Shown: positions 37,289 through 45,609 of the stretch, in pieces
Numbering within the stretch: position 1 is the first letter of the stretch
Layout: each line of letters starts with the position of its first letter
NCBI RefSeq assembly: GCF_009932335.1
Contig: NZ_BLJF01000002.1
Location: 186,001 to 250,000 of the forward strand
Source of the DNA: Pseudomonas asiatica
Lineage (GTDB): Bacteria > Pseudomonadota > Gammaproteobacteria > Pseudomonadales > Pseudomonadaceae
Reading direction: 5' to 3'
Length of the DNA stretch: 64,000 bases
Made by a program: the position numbers and the translations under genes
Notes under the pieces: model-generated
Database searches by the model: none
Told to the model about the DNA's origin: nothing
What the model saw: the letters and a program-made list of their open reading frames with translations, nothing else

Positions 37289-38488
37289 ATGTCTGGCAAT
37301 CGTGGAGTGGTATATCTCGGCGCCGGCAAGGTCGAGGTGCAGAAGATCGACTACCCGAAAATGCAGGACCCACGCGGCAAGAAGATCGAGCACGGCGTGA
37401 TCCTGAAGGTGGTCTCCACCAACATCTGCGGCTCCGACCAGCACATGGTCCGCGGTCGCACCACTGCCCAGGTCGGCCTGGTCCTGGGCCACGAAATCAC
37501 CGGCGAGATCGTCGAGAAGGGCCGTGACGTCGAGCGCATGCAGATTGGCGACCTGGTCTCGGTGCCATTCAACGTCGCCTGTGGCCGCTGCCGCTCCTGC
37601 AAGGAAATGCACACCGGTGTCTGCCTCACCGTCAACCCTGCCCGCGCTGGCGGTGCCTATGGTTACGTCGACATGGGCGACTGGACCGGCGGCCAGGCCG
37701 AGTACGTGCTGGTGCCGTACGCCGACTTCAACCTGCTGAAACTGCCCGAGCGCGACAAGGCCATGGAAAAGATCCGTGACCTGACCTGCCTGTCTGACAT
37801 CCTGCCTACTGGTTACCACGGTGCCGTGACTGCCGGCGTTGGCCCAGGCAGCACCGTCTACGTTGCCGGTGCCGGCCCGGTCGGTTTGGCTGCCGCTGCC
37901 TCGGCACGTCTGCTGGGCGCTGCTTGCGTCATCGTTGGCGACCTCAACCCAGCCCGCCTGGCTCACGCCAAGTCCCAGGGTTTCGAAGTGGTCGACCTGT
38001 CCAAGGACACCCCGCTGCACGAGCAGATCGTCGATATCCTCGGCGAGCCTGAAGTGGACTGCGCCATCGACGCCGTTGGCTTCGAGGCCCGCGGCCATGG
38101 CCACGAAGGTGCCAAGCATGAAGCGCCAGCTACCGTGCTGAACTCGCTGATGCAGGTTACCCGCGTTGCCGGCAACATCGGTATCCCGGGCCTGTACGTG
38201 ACCGAAGACCCGGGTGCGGTGGATGCTGCCGCCAAGATCGGCGCGCTGAGCATTCGCTTCGGCCTGGGCTGGGCCAAGTCGCACAGCTTCCACACCGGCC
38301 AGACCCCGACCATGAAGTACAACCGCCAGCTGATGCAGGCGATCATGTGGGACCGTATCAACATTGCCGAAGTGGTGGGTGTGCAGGTGATCAACCTCGA
38401 CCAGGCGCCGGAAGGTTATGGCGAGTTCGATGCGGGTGTGCCGAAGAAGTTCGTTATTGACCCGCACAAGATGTGGGGGGCGGCGTAA
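37289..38488 (+). CDS. fdhA: Glutathione-independent formaldehyde dehydrogenase
   Basis: 399-residue zinc alcohol-dehydrogenase-family enzyme that oxidises formaldehyde to formate with NAD. The catalytic zinc Cys and His lie in NICGSDQHMV and GHEITGEIV. The structural zinc loop is CGRCRSCKEMHTGVC, and the NAD motif is VAGAGPVGLAAA near residue 190. It detoxifies formaldehyde from the GbcAB, DgcAB and Sox demethylations. It is followed by a clear terminator. Confidence 0.95.
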   Translation: MSGNRGVVYLGAGKVEVQKIDYPKMQDPRGKKIEHGVILKVVSTNICGSDQHMVRGRTTAQVGLVLGHEITGEIVEKGRDVERMQIGDLVSVPFNVACGRCRSCKEMHTGVCLTVNPARAGGAYGYVDMGDWTGGQAEYVLVPYADFNLLKLPERDKAMEKIRDLTCLSDILPTGYHGAVTAGVGPGSTVYVAGAGPVGLAAAASARLLGAACVIVGDLNPARLAHAKSQGFEVVDLSKDTPLHEQIVDILGEPEVDCAIDAVGFEARGHGHEGAKHEAPATVLNSLMQVTRVAGNIGIPGLYVTEDPGAVDAAAKIGALSIRFGLGWAKSHSFHTGQTPTMKYNRQLMQAIMWDRINIAEVVGVQVINLDQAPEGYGEFDAGVPKKFVIDPHKMWGAA

Positions 38489-38506
38489 TCAGCGCCGATT
38501 AACGAG

Positions 38507-38532
38507 AGCCCCTCGAATCGAGGGGCTTTTTT
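38507..38532 (+). terminator. Terminator of fdhA
   Basis: AGCCCCTCGA/TCGAGGGGCT stem followed by TTTTT: a textbook intrinsic terminator. Confidence 0.95.
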
Positions 38533-38566
38533 GTGGCTGTTGCACTGATCTCAAGCCTGCACTGCC

Positions 38567-38685
38567 CTGTAGGAGCGGCCTTGTGTCGCGAAAGGGCTGC
38601 CAAGCAGCCCCAGGGTTTTGGCGCAAATGCACAAATTGCCGGGGCTGCTGCGCAGCCCTTTCGCGACACAAGGCCGCTCCTACAG
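38567..38685. repeat. REP inverted pair after fdhA
   Basis: CTGTAGGAGCGGCCTTGTGT at 38567 faces its inverted copy ending GGCCGCTCCTACAG at 38685. Inner stems are GGGCTGCCAAGCAGCCC and GGGGCTGCTGCGCAGCCC. It marks the left edge of the mini-RHS cluster, which itself contains no REP. Confidence 0.9.
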
Positions 38686-38718
38686 CTGACCGCGCTAACC
38701 GGCCAAGCTATACAAGGC

Positions 38719-38832
38719 TCAGCGCATCATCCCCAGCTCGGCATCATCCATCAGCGCCTTGGCCAACGCGCTCAGGTAATGTGAAGCCCAAAGCAACTGC
38801 GGCTTGTTGTCCATCAGTCCGTCAATGGTCAT
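38719..38832 (-). pseudogene. Possible C-terminal remnant of a small helical protein
   Basis: A 37-codon frame encodes MTIDGLMDNKPQLLWASHYL followed by SALAKALMDDAELGMMR. This resembles the C-terminal end of small Pseudomonas proteins of the DUF3077 type (from memory). There is no ribosome site, and the frame continues only four sense codons upstream to a TAG. It may be the 3' piece of a gene whose 5' piece is at 41587-41667. Confidence 0.4.
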
Positions 38833-38974
38833 ATCCCGCACATACCGCTACGGCTTTCTGACCGTGCAACCGAAGTCCACTTAAATTAGGTGGACAGCAT
38901 GGCCTTCGGCGGTTGCGGCAGGAAGATCTATTGGCCGGACGAATACAATAAATATGAGAAATGTATTGAACATT

Positions 38975-39001
38975 CAAAGCCGCTTGTAGAGGGCGGCTTT
39001 G
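38975..39001. terminator. Terminator-like hairpin beyond mini-RHS 3
   Basis: CAAAGCCGC and GCGGCTTTG form a nine-base stem with a nine-base loop about 20 bp past the stop of the RHS pseudogene. No T-tract follows on the minus strand. Confidence 0.45.
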
Positions 39002-39020
39002 AAGTGTTCGCTCTCATAAT

Positions 39021-40004
39021 TTAATCAGCATCGAAGATGAGGTCCTCAAGGCTACCAGGTCGCTCTATCCGGGCGTCTCGACGAGCTTGCTGTCGGCCAT
39101 ATCTGATCTCTCTCAAATAAATTCTTGCACCACCAAGAGCTTCTATGCTGTTTATATCTTCTAATAGGTCAAGCCTTGCTACAGCGCTTCTGCTGAAATT
39201 ACCCGGTACGCCGGAGAGTGTTCCCGCCCTCGCAGCGCTCATTGTTTGATCGCTTGTGGTTATTGCTTTTATGTATCTTTGAATGATTGGGGTGGTATAG
39301 CTATTAATGGATCTAGAAGTTTTTGAGAGTGCGGCTGCCTCTTGGGGGAGTAGATTGCTAATAATGGACTCGAATATATCGGGCTCCCTTATTTTATCAA
39401 AGTGATTAATGGGTTAAGGTGTGGCAGAGTAGCGTGGGGCGTTTGGACGCAATGCACTGGCATGCGAGGTGGTACGCTTGAGCGTGGAGGGCTTGAATCT
39501 ATGAAACGCTACGGCAGCGTTCTTGCTCACCTTCATGACCTGGCCATTTTCCAAATGTACGAGTACATGACCTGTCGGGTCTGTATAGTTGACTGGATCT
39601 CCGCCGCAGTATGCGTAACAGTTCGTTCCACCCTTTCCAAAGGGGCTGAGGCTATCAGGTGATTGAAAACGCATTAGATCCGGGGAGTATGCTCTATACC
39701 CCAATCCAAGGTGATAGACTCCTAATAGTATATCTATGAATTCGCCATTGAATCCTTGCAACGTCCGTTTGGACGGTAGGTTTCTAGAATGCCCAAAAGC
39801 GGCATATGCATACTCTTCTTTTTTTGCGCTGTCATGGGTGTACATTATTGAGTTTTTCGTATCTGTCGCTAACAGTTCAAGTTTTCGGGCGCTATCATTA
39901 GAGGATTCAGCGAAAATATGTTTGGTGGACCGGAAAGTCGAACGGTAATGATCGCCTATTTTTAAAGTGATGAGATTACCGCTTTGGTAGAAGAGGTGTG
40001 CCAT
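39021..40004 (-). pseudogene. Mini-RHS 3: RHS core plus F-box-like tail, split by an in-frame stop
   Basis: The first part (40004-39414) encodes 196 residues: FYQSGNLITL, LLATDTKNSIMY, GLGYRAYSPDLMRFQSPD, SPFGKGGTNCYAYCGGDPVN, DPTG. GGAGG six bases before the ATG gives a good start. A TAA at 39414-39416 interrupts the frame, but the same frame continues without another stop to 39021. The continuation reads INHFDKIREPDIFESIISNL, LPQEAAALSKTSRSINSY and ends SLEDLIFDAD. The continued part has an F-box-like helix set like the intact paralogue at 42042. Either a recent nonsense mutation or a truncated functional form. Low GC compared with neighbouring core genes. Confidence 0.75.
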
Positions 40005-40287
40005 GATAGTCCTCCAACAAATTGATTGAGCTAGCCTCGTGGCGCTTGGCGGTACGATGGCGGAGTCGCGGAAGTATAAATTAGACTAACTTAATCTATG
40101 TCGATTCTGCTACTGGCAAATTTGACAGTTGCTTTTTTGGAGCGACATGGCTCTCCGGCCCTTCTCTGAGGAAATGTCCGATTGCGCTGTGAGTAGCGCC
40201 ATCAACTGATATTTTTGCTAGTAGACGGCATAACCTGAGTGGGCGAGTGTATGGATAGAGGTGATCATGCTGCTGGAGGTGATATCT

Positions 40288-41247
40288 ATGCCTATTAAAC
40301 CTGTACCTGAACAAGGAATGTCTGAGAAATATGATTCCAAGTTGGAACTGGCCTTCGCTCAGTATTTCTATCAAGGTGATAATCTACATGCAAAAATTCA
40401 AAGCTATAAATGCCAATCGATTTATAGGTTCGAGCACGGCGTGCTTGCCCAGCGTGAAATTCATGACGGTCGATACGAGATAGGACTGCTTTATCATGAT
40501 GAAAAACTATCTGTTTCGCGTGTGCCGAAATATGGAGCGAAATTTGGAGTCGCCTACGCGCCCTATGGTTGTGCATCCTTAGAAAATTTAAAGGATGCTT
40601 TGCTTGGGTTCAGTGGTGAGCGATTTGATGAAGTCGCAGTTCGTTACTTATTAGGTAATGGATATCGTGCGTATAGTCCCAGTCTGATGCGATTTACCAG
40701 TCCGGATAACTTGAGCCCATTTGGTAGAGGGGGAGCGAATTCGTACGTGTACTGCATTGGTGACCCTGTAAACTTTACCGATCCGACAGGTCATGGGCGG
40801 ATTTTCAACTTTTTTAGGAGTCTTCTTTGGTCCTCTAAAAGCCCTGGCGGAAAGCAGGCAGACCAAGACGTCCGGATTGGTTATCATGGTACAAGTAAGG
40901 CCGCAGCAAAGAAAATTTTGAAGGAAGGTTTTAAAAGTCCAACTGGCACATTGTTTGTGACCGATACGTACGAGAATGCGCTCAACTATGCAGGTTTAAA
41001 GAAAAAAGGTGCTGTGTTAGCGGTAAGTACAGTTGATTTTGCAGTGGTTAAGAAAGAATCCTCACGGGGAGTGGTACGGAGCACAGGTATAAATGAACTG
41101 AGGATTCCTGGGGCGGCGCACCACGTACTTACGTTCAAGCGAGTTTCAAGTCCAGGCGAACCCACAGATTTTGGCAGTTTTATAACTACGGAAGAGCAAA
41201 TGGCGCGCGATATCCAGGCGCTCCGGCAAAGGATGGGGGACATCTGA
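40288..41247 (+). CDS. Mini-RHS 4: RHS core with ADP-ribosyltransferase-like tail
   Basis: 319-residue protein. Residues 27-91 match the segment before the RHS core (YFYQGDNLHAKI, VLAQRE, YAPYG). The core runs to DPTG at 165-168. Residues 197-283 look like an H-Y-E-type ADP-ribosyltransferase fold: GYHGTSKAAAKKILKEGF (His200), GTLFVTDTYENALNYA (Tyr228) and TGINELRIPGAAHHV (Glu270). GGAGGTG seven bases before the ATG at 40288 supports the start. No immunity-like ORF follows. The substrate is unknown, and the fold call rests on motif order only. Confidence 0.75.
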   Translation: MPIKPVPEQGMSEKYDSKLELAFAQYFYQGDNLHAKIQSYKCQSIYRFEHGVLAQREIHDGRYEIGLLYHDEKLSVSRVPKYGAKFGVAYAPYGCASLENLKDALLGFSGERFDEVAVRYLLGNGYRAYSPSLMRFTSPDNLSPFGRGGANSYVYCIGDPVNFTDPTGHGRIFNFFRSLLWSSKSPGGKQADQDVRIGYHGTSKAAAKKILKEGFKSPTGTLFVTDTYENALNYAGLKKKGAVLAVSTVDFAVVKKESSRGVVRSTGINELRIPGAAHHVLTFKRVSSPGEPTDFGSFITTEEQMARDIQALRQRMGDI

Positions 41248-41586
41248 CTGTGCGGTGTCATCTCTTCCTTCACTGTGGGCAAAGCCGGCGCCTTTGGTTC
41301 AGCCTTCAGTCTGAAATTTTTGGACGTGTAGTGCAGGCCCTATCACCAGCGGCCGGCAGTTTTATCAGGTAGCGGGTGATTAGGGGCCGACTCCTTTGAG
41401 TATCTGGATATCTGCTTTAAAAGTGAAACCATCGGAGTTGATCAGTCCCGAGTTGTTGGCGGATCTCTTCTGCTCTCCTTCCAATACGCTCAAAATAATT
41501 GCTGTATTCCTGAAATATCTCGGTGCCCGTCGCGACGTAACGTCGGTGTCTGCTGAAGGTTTGAATATGCCCGTCGGCGATCATCA

Positions 41587-41667
41587 CTAGGCGTACTCCA
41601 TGGTATGGAGGATGCCGCCTTCAAGGGAGTGGGGATTATGGGGCGGATCAGAAACAGTTTTCAGCAT
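41587..41667 (-). pseudogene. Truncated small protein, N-terminal fragment
   Basis: A 26-codon frame reading MLKTVSDPPHNPHSLEGGIL then HTMEYA and two stop codons. GAGG eight bases before the ATG is a good ribosome site. The MLKxVxDPP start recalls small Pseudomonas proteins of unknown function that are normally about 80-100 residues long. The rest of 41248-42041 shows no convincing gene; an inverted repeat GTAGTACA/TGTACTAC lies at 41984-42020. Confidence 0.35.
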
Positions 41668-42041
41668 GGTGTAACCCTCAATTTGCGATGAAGCCGCCGC
41701 CATTTGCTGTCAAACAAAGGGCGGCAGTTGTGCAATGGGTTGACAGACCGGTCAAATTGAGGGGCCCGGCGCACCCGAAGGTGCCCCACGCACAGCCGCC
41801 ATGAAAGGCAGGGCATAGCTTTTAATTTGAGTCGGCCTGTCAAAGCCGATCGCTGATGTGCAGCGACCGCCCGAGACCAGGACGCAACCCTGAACACCAC
41901 AATGGCTTGGAGGAAGTTGGGAGTATGTTCCGTGCGTCTTGAAAATGACAGCTCCTCAGGAGGTGAGGGGTTTTTGGGGCGTTGTAGTACAAATATAGAC
42001 ACAAAGGCGTTATGTACTACCTATGGGAGTGGTATTTGTAG

Positions 42042-43046
42042 CTAGCGGTTTAAGCGAATGGCATTTCGCCTGCCACTTACTGGATCGATTATGGGAACTC
42101 CGGATTCATGGGGAAAGTTTAGCATTTTTTGGTTATTTCTATTTATACGTAAGAGTGCGGCTCCTGGGTGCAGGTCAGCAAATGCGTCGCTGTTTTCCAG
42201 TTGTTGTATAGGTAAATTTTCAATTTTCTGTATGACACTATTATGAAGGGCGCGCTTACGTTTTGTGTCAATTGGAAGAATGCCCTCAACTTTTCCTTGG
42301 ATTGCCGCAGGTACTAAGTTTGCATCTAGTTTTTTGACATTTTTTATGGATAATTCCCCAATCTCCAAGTGGAATGCCTTTGATGTGGAGGCAAGGTTCC
42401 CCAGGTCTTTTGCTGGAAGTTGACTGAATATCTTATCTCGTACACCTGGTTCATTGATGATGCTTAAGGTACCCCCTGGGTTGGATGAAGGCTTTCTCAA
42501 TCCCGTAATATTACCGATCCACTTGGCAACGCTACGTAAATAATGGGGAATGTTCCCCGAGGGGTCTACTTTATTGATAGGGTCGTTCTGGCAGTAAGCG
42601 TAAGCATTCACACCTCCTCTGTCGAAGGGGCTGAACGTGTCCGGACTGCCGAACCGCATCAGGCATGTGATGTATAGTCGGTGCCCATTGCCCAGTAGAT
42701 ATCCTTGAGTCAAAAGGTCTCGCCGCTGCCCATTGAATCCGAGCAGTGCTGCCATTTTTTCAATATTTAGATAGCCATAGGGGGAGTACGACATTGAGTC
42801 ACTCCGCATGCCAAGGACTGTATTGGCTTCATCGACTCTAAAAAAGTTAGGCTCCTGAGTCTGGTCAAACTGAGCCATATGGGTGGCTTGCGCCCCGAAA
42901 ACATGACAATAGCCTTGCGCAGATATCTCGGTAGTAAGTTTGCCATTTTTATAGAAGGTCATGGTGCTTCTATCTGAGACCTTTTGGGAGTGCGGGCTGA
43001 TTGATGTTGAAACCAATTCTCTTCTATTTCCGGTGTTGTCCATCAT
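42042..43046 (-). CDS. Mini-RHS 5: RHS core with F-box-like tail
   Basis: 334-residue protein. The pre-core segment spans about 30-90 (FYKNGKLTTEI, ANTVLGM, YSPYG). The RHS core spans 91-164 (LLGFNGQRRDLLTQGYLLGN, SPFDRGGVNAYAYCQNDPIN, DPSG). Residues about 199-230 read EPGVRDKIFSQLPAKDLGNL then ASTSKAFHLEI, matching the F-box pattern of IF-xLP-xxDL-xxLxxxSKxF. The remaining 100 residues are unrecognised. AGGAAG precedes the ATG pair at 43046. An F-box suggests a target in eukaryotic ubiquitin ligases; this is inference. Confidence 0.78.
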   Translation of the reverse strand: MMDNTGNRRELVSTSISPHSQKVSDRSTMTFYKNGKLTTEISAQGYCHVFGAQATHMAQFDQTQEPNFFRVDEANTVLGMRSDSMSYSPYGYLNIEKMAALLGFNGQRRDLLTQGYLLGNGHRLYITCLMRFGSPDTFSPFDRGGVNAYAYCQNDPINKVDPSGNIPHYLRSVAKWIGNITGLRKPSSNPGGTLSIINEPGVRDKIFSQLPAKDLGNLASTSKAFHLEIGELSIKNVKKLDANLVPAAIQGKVEGILPIDTKRKRALHNSVIQKIENLPIQQLENSDAFADLHPGAALLRINRNNQKMLNFPHESGVPIIDPVSGRRNAIRLNR

Positions 43047-43218
43047 AAATTTCTTCCTGGGCGCTTGCGATTTTGCGATGGCGCTTTACATTGCGCGCCA
43101 TGTTTAGGTGGTGACAACTAGCAATTCTGCTAGGTAACGAACGGCTGGAACAAACCCCAAAACCATGAGTCAAACCCCTCGTTTCCCACGCCATCCCGGC
43201 CCACGAGGTCCCCCCCCG

Positions 43219-43800
43219 ATGAAAGCATTCACCCTGGCAACCCTGATGACCCTGGCCGCAAGCCCGGTGTTTGCCTTCAACCTCAGCGACGCCGCCAACG
43301 CCGTGTCGGCCATGCAGAACCAGAATCATAGCCAGCAAGGCCAGGTGCAGGCACCCGAGGCGCAGGCAAACCTGCTCAATACCTTGGGCAGCCAATTGAA
43401 TATCACCCCGGAGCAAGCCGTGGGTGGTGCTGGGGCCATGCTTGGGCTGGCGCGCAACAACCTGAGCAGCGACGACTACGGCCAATTGACCAAGGCCGTG
43501 CCAGGGCTGGACCTGCTTGCCGGGGCCAATGCACTGGGTGGCTTGAGTGGCCTGGGTGAGTTGCTGGGCAAGAACAGCGAGAGCCAGTCGGCTTTGAGCA
43601 ATGCGCTGGGCAACAATGTGGAAAACCGCAGCGACCTGGACAATGCGTTCAAGGCGCTGGGGATGGATACCGGGATGATCGGGCAGTTTGCGCCGTTGCT
43701 GCTGCAGTACCTGGGGCAGCAGGGGATTGCTGGGTCGTTGTTGCAGAACCTGGGGAGTTTGTGGACCACTCCTGCTCCATTGACTCGACCTTCGGTCTGA
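43219..43800 (+). CDS. DUF2780 (VcgC/VcgE-like) exported protein
   Basis: 193-residue protein with signal peptide MKAFTLATLMTLAASPVFA. The mature part is Gln/Asn/Gly-rich, with the DUF2780 helices (LLNTLGSQLNITPEQAVGGA; LLQYLGQQGIAGSLLQNLGS). I take the ATG at 43219, with GAGG upstream, rather than 43165, because the extra N-terminus (RHPGPRGPPP) would hide the signal peptide. A run of eight C lies just before the start and could be length-variable. Function unknown. Confidence 0.75.
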   Translation: MKAFTLATLMTLAASPVFAFNLSDAANAVSAMQNQNHSQQGQVQAPEAQANLLNTLGSQLNITPEQAVGGAGAMLGLARNNLSSDDYGQLTKAVPGLDLLAGANALGGLSGLGELLGKNSESQSALSNALGNNVENRSDLDNAFKALGMDTGMIGQFAPLLLQYLGQQGIAGSLLQNLGSLWTTPAPLTRPSV

Positions 43801-43842
43801 GGGTTTTGCCAGCATCACAGCCTTGAAGGCTTACGCTGTACC

Positions 43843-43958
43843 TGTAGGAGCGGCCTTGCGTCGCGAAAGAGGCGCGAAGCGGCCCCGGCAATCTGTGTGG
43901 TGACGCTGAAATCCTGGGGCCGCTTTGCGGCCCTTCGCGACACAAGGCCGCTCCTACA
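43843..43958. repeat. REP inverted pair
   Basis: CTGTAGGAGCGGCCTTGCGT faces the inverted copy ending GGCCGCTCCTACA between the DUF2780 gene and the convergent permease. Inner stems are GCGAAGCGGCCCC and GGGGCCGCTTTGCGGCCC. Confidence 0.9.
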
Positions 43959-44014
43959 AAGGCCAGCGCAGGCCATGAGAATGGTGTATCCCGCAAACAC
44001 GGAATCGCGTCCTG

Positions 44015-45364
44015 TCAGGTCGCTTCCGTAAAGTCTACCAGGCGTACCGGGCGGCGGAAGCCGGCGGTCAGTACTGCCAGGTACGCAAGACCCAGCGCAA
44101 ACCAGCACAGGCCAATCACCAAGGTAAGCGCCGACAGGCTGGTCCACAGCCACAGTGTCAACCCCAACCCCACCAGCGGCACCAGGCCATAGCTCAGCAG
44201 CCCTTTGAGGCTGCGCTGCGAGGCATCGTCCACCAGGTGGGTCTTCACCACCGCCAGGTTCACCGCCGAAAACGCCACCAGCGCACCAAAGCTGATCAGC
44301 GAGGCAAGGGTCGCCAGGTCGATCACCAACGCCAGCAACGAGAACGCCGAAACCAGCAGAATGGCGAACACCGGCGTGCCAAAGCGCGGTGACAGGTAGC
44401 CGAACGTTCGCTGCGGCAGCACCTTGTCACGACCCATGGTGAATAGAATGCGCGACACAGCCGCCTGCGAGGCCAGCGCCGAGCCCAAGCTGCCAGCCAC
44501 ATAGGCCGCAGTGAAGAAGTTGGCCAGGAACTGCCCGCCCGCCTTGAACATCACCTCGTTGGCCGCCGCATCGGCATTGGCAAAGGTGGTGCCGGGTAGT
44601 ACCAGTTGGCTGACATAGGCCAGCACGGTGAACAGCACGCCGGCGAACAGGGTGGTGAGGATGATTGCCCGTGGCACATCGCGGCGGGCATCGCGGCATT
44701 CTTCGGCCAAGGTCGAGACAGCGTCAAAACCGAGGAACGACAGGCACAGCACCGCCGCACCAGCCATCAGCGCGCCGAAGCCCGGCTGCGAACCGTCGCC
44801 CAGCAGTGGTGAAAGCAGGTCGAGCGGTTGGCCGGCCAGGGACTGGCAGGACAGGGCGACGAACACCACGATGAAGACGATCTGTGCACCGACGATCAGG
44901 TTGCTGGTCTTGGCCACAGAGTGAATACCGACCACGTTGAGCACCGTGACCAGGGCGATAGAGGCCAGCGCGATCGACCACGCGGGGATGGCCGGAAAGG
45001 CGATGTTCAGGAACAAGCCGATCAGCAGGTAGTTGATCATCGGCAGGAACAGGTAGTCGAGCAGCAGCGACCAGCCGGCCAGGAAGCCAACGTTCGGGCC
45101 GAAGGCCATGTTGGTGTAGGAGTACGCCGAGCCCGCGACCGGGAAGCGTTTGACCATGAAACTGTAGGAGGTGGCGGTGAACAGCATGGCCACCAGGGTG
45201 ACGATATAGGCGCCGGCCGTGCGGCCACCAGTAAGTTCGGTGACGATGCCGTAGGTGGTGAAGATGGTCAGCGGGACCATGTACACCAGGCCGAAGAACA
45301 CCAGGGCGGGCAGGCCGAGGACACGGCGGAGCTGGACGGGGGGGGAGCTGGGTGGGTTGGCCAT
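44015..45364 (-). CDS. APC-family amino acid/polyamine permease
   Basis: 449-residue inner-membrane transporter with 12 predicted membrane segments. The APC signature GLVYMVPLTIFTTYGIVTEL in TM1 and FLGFDAVSTLAEECRDARRD around TM6 are visible. It resembles PuuP-type permeases, but the substrate cannot be read from sequence. ATG at 45364 (MANPPSSPPVQLRR) is preferred to a start at 45415. It stands alone, with REP pairs on both sides. Confidence 0.85.
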   Translation of the reverse strand: MANPPSSPPVQLRRVLGLPALVFFGLVYMVPLTIFTTYGIVTELTGGRTAGAYIVTLVAMLFTATSYSFMVKRFPVAGSAYSYTNMAFGPNVGFLAGWSLLLDYLFLPMINYLLIGLFLNIAFPAIPAWSIALASIALVTVLNVVGIHSVAKTSNLIVGAQIVFIVVFVALSCQSLAGQPLDLLSPLLGDGSQPGFGALMAGAAVLCLSFLGFDAVSTLAEECRDARRDVPRAIILTTLFAGVLFTVLAYVSQLVLPGTTFANADAAANEVMFKAGGQFLANFFTAAYVAGSLGSALASQAAVSRILFTMGRDKVLPQRTFGYLSPRFGTPVFAILLVSAFSLLALVIDLATLASLISFGALVAFSAVNLAVVKTHLVDDASQRSLKGLLSYGLVPLVGLGLTLWLWTSLSALTLVIGLCWFALGLAYLAVLTAGFRRPVRLVDFTEAT

Positions 45365-45494
45365 CGTTCGATCCAGAGCTTTTTTGTAGTTGTGCTTTGG
45401 TCGATTTTTATCCACTTAGGTGGGGTGTGACAAAGAAGTAATCCTAATGCTGATTATTAGCCAGGTTTTTAATCGGATTCTTTTAATGCCTGTA

Positions 45495-45592
45495 CCGGCC
45501 TCTTCGCGGGTAAACCCGCTCCTACAGGGGGCTCACAGGTCTTGAGTATTGCGCAGTACTTGTGGGAGCGGGTTTACCCGCGAAGAGGCCTG
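45495..45592. repeat. REP inverted pair, CGCGGG class
   Basis: CCGGCCTCTTCGCGGGTAAA and inverted GGGTTTACCCGCGAAGAGGC, upstream of the permease and just beyond the acyltransferase stop. Confidence 0.92.
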
Positions 45593-45609
45593 GTCAGGCA
45601 ATGGAAATC

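Noticed and set aside
40096..40374. A 92-codon minus-strand ORF upstream of mini-RHS 4
   Set aside because: It overlaps the ribosome site and first codons of the RHS gene, has no ribosome site, and its composition is not protein-like.
41661..42002. A 113-codon minus-strand ORF downstream of mini-RHS 5
   Set aside because: Rich in Arg, Cys and Trp with no start signal; more likely non-coding DNA.
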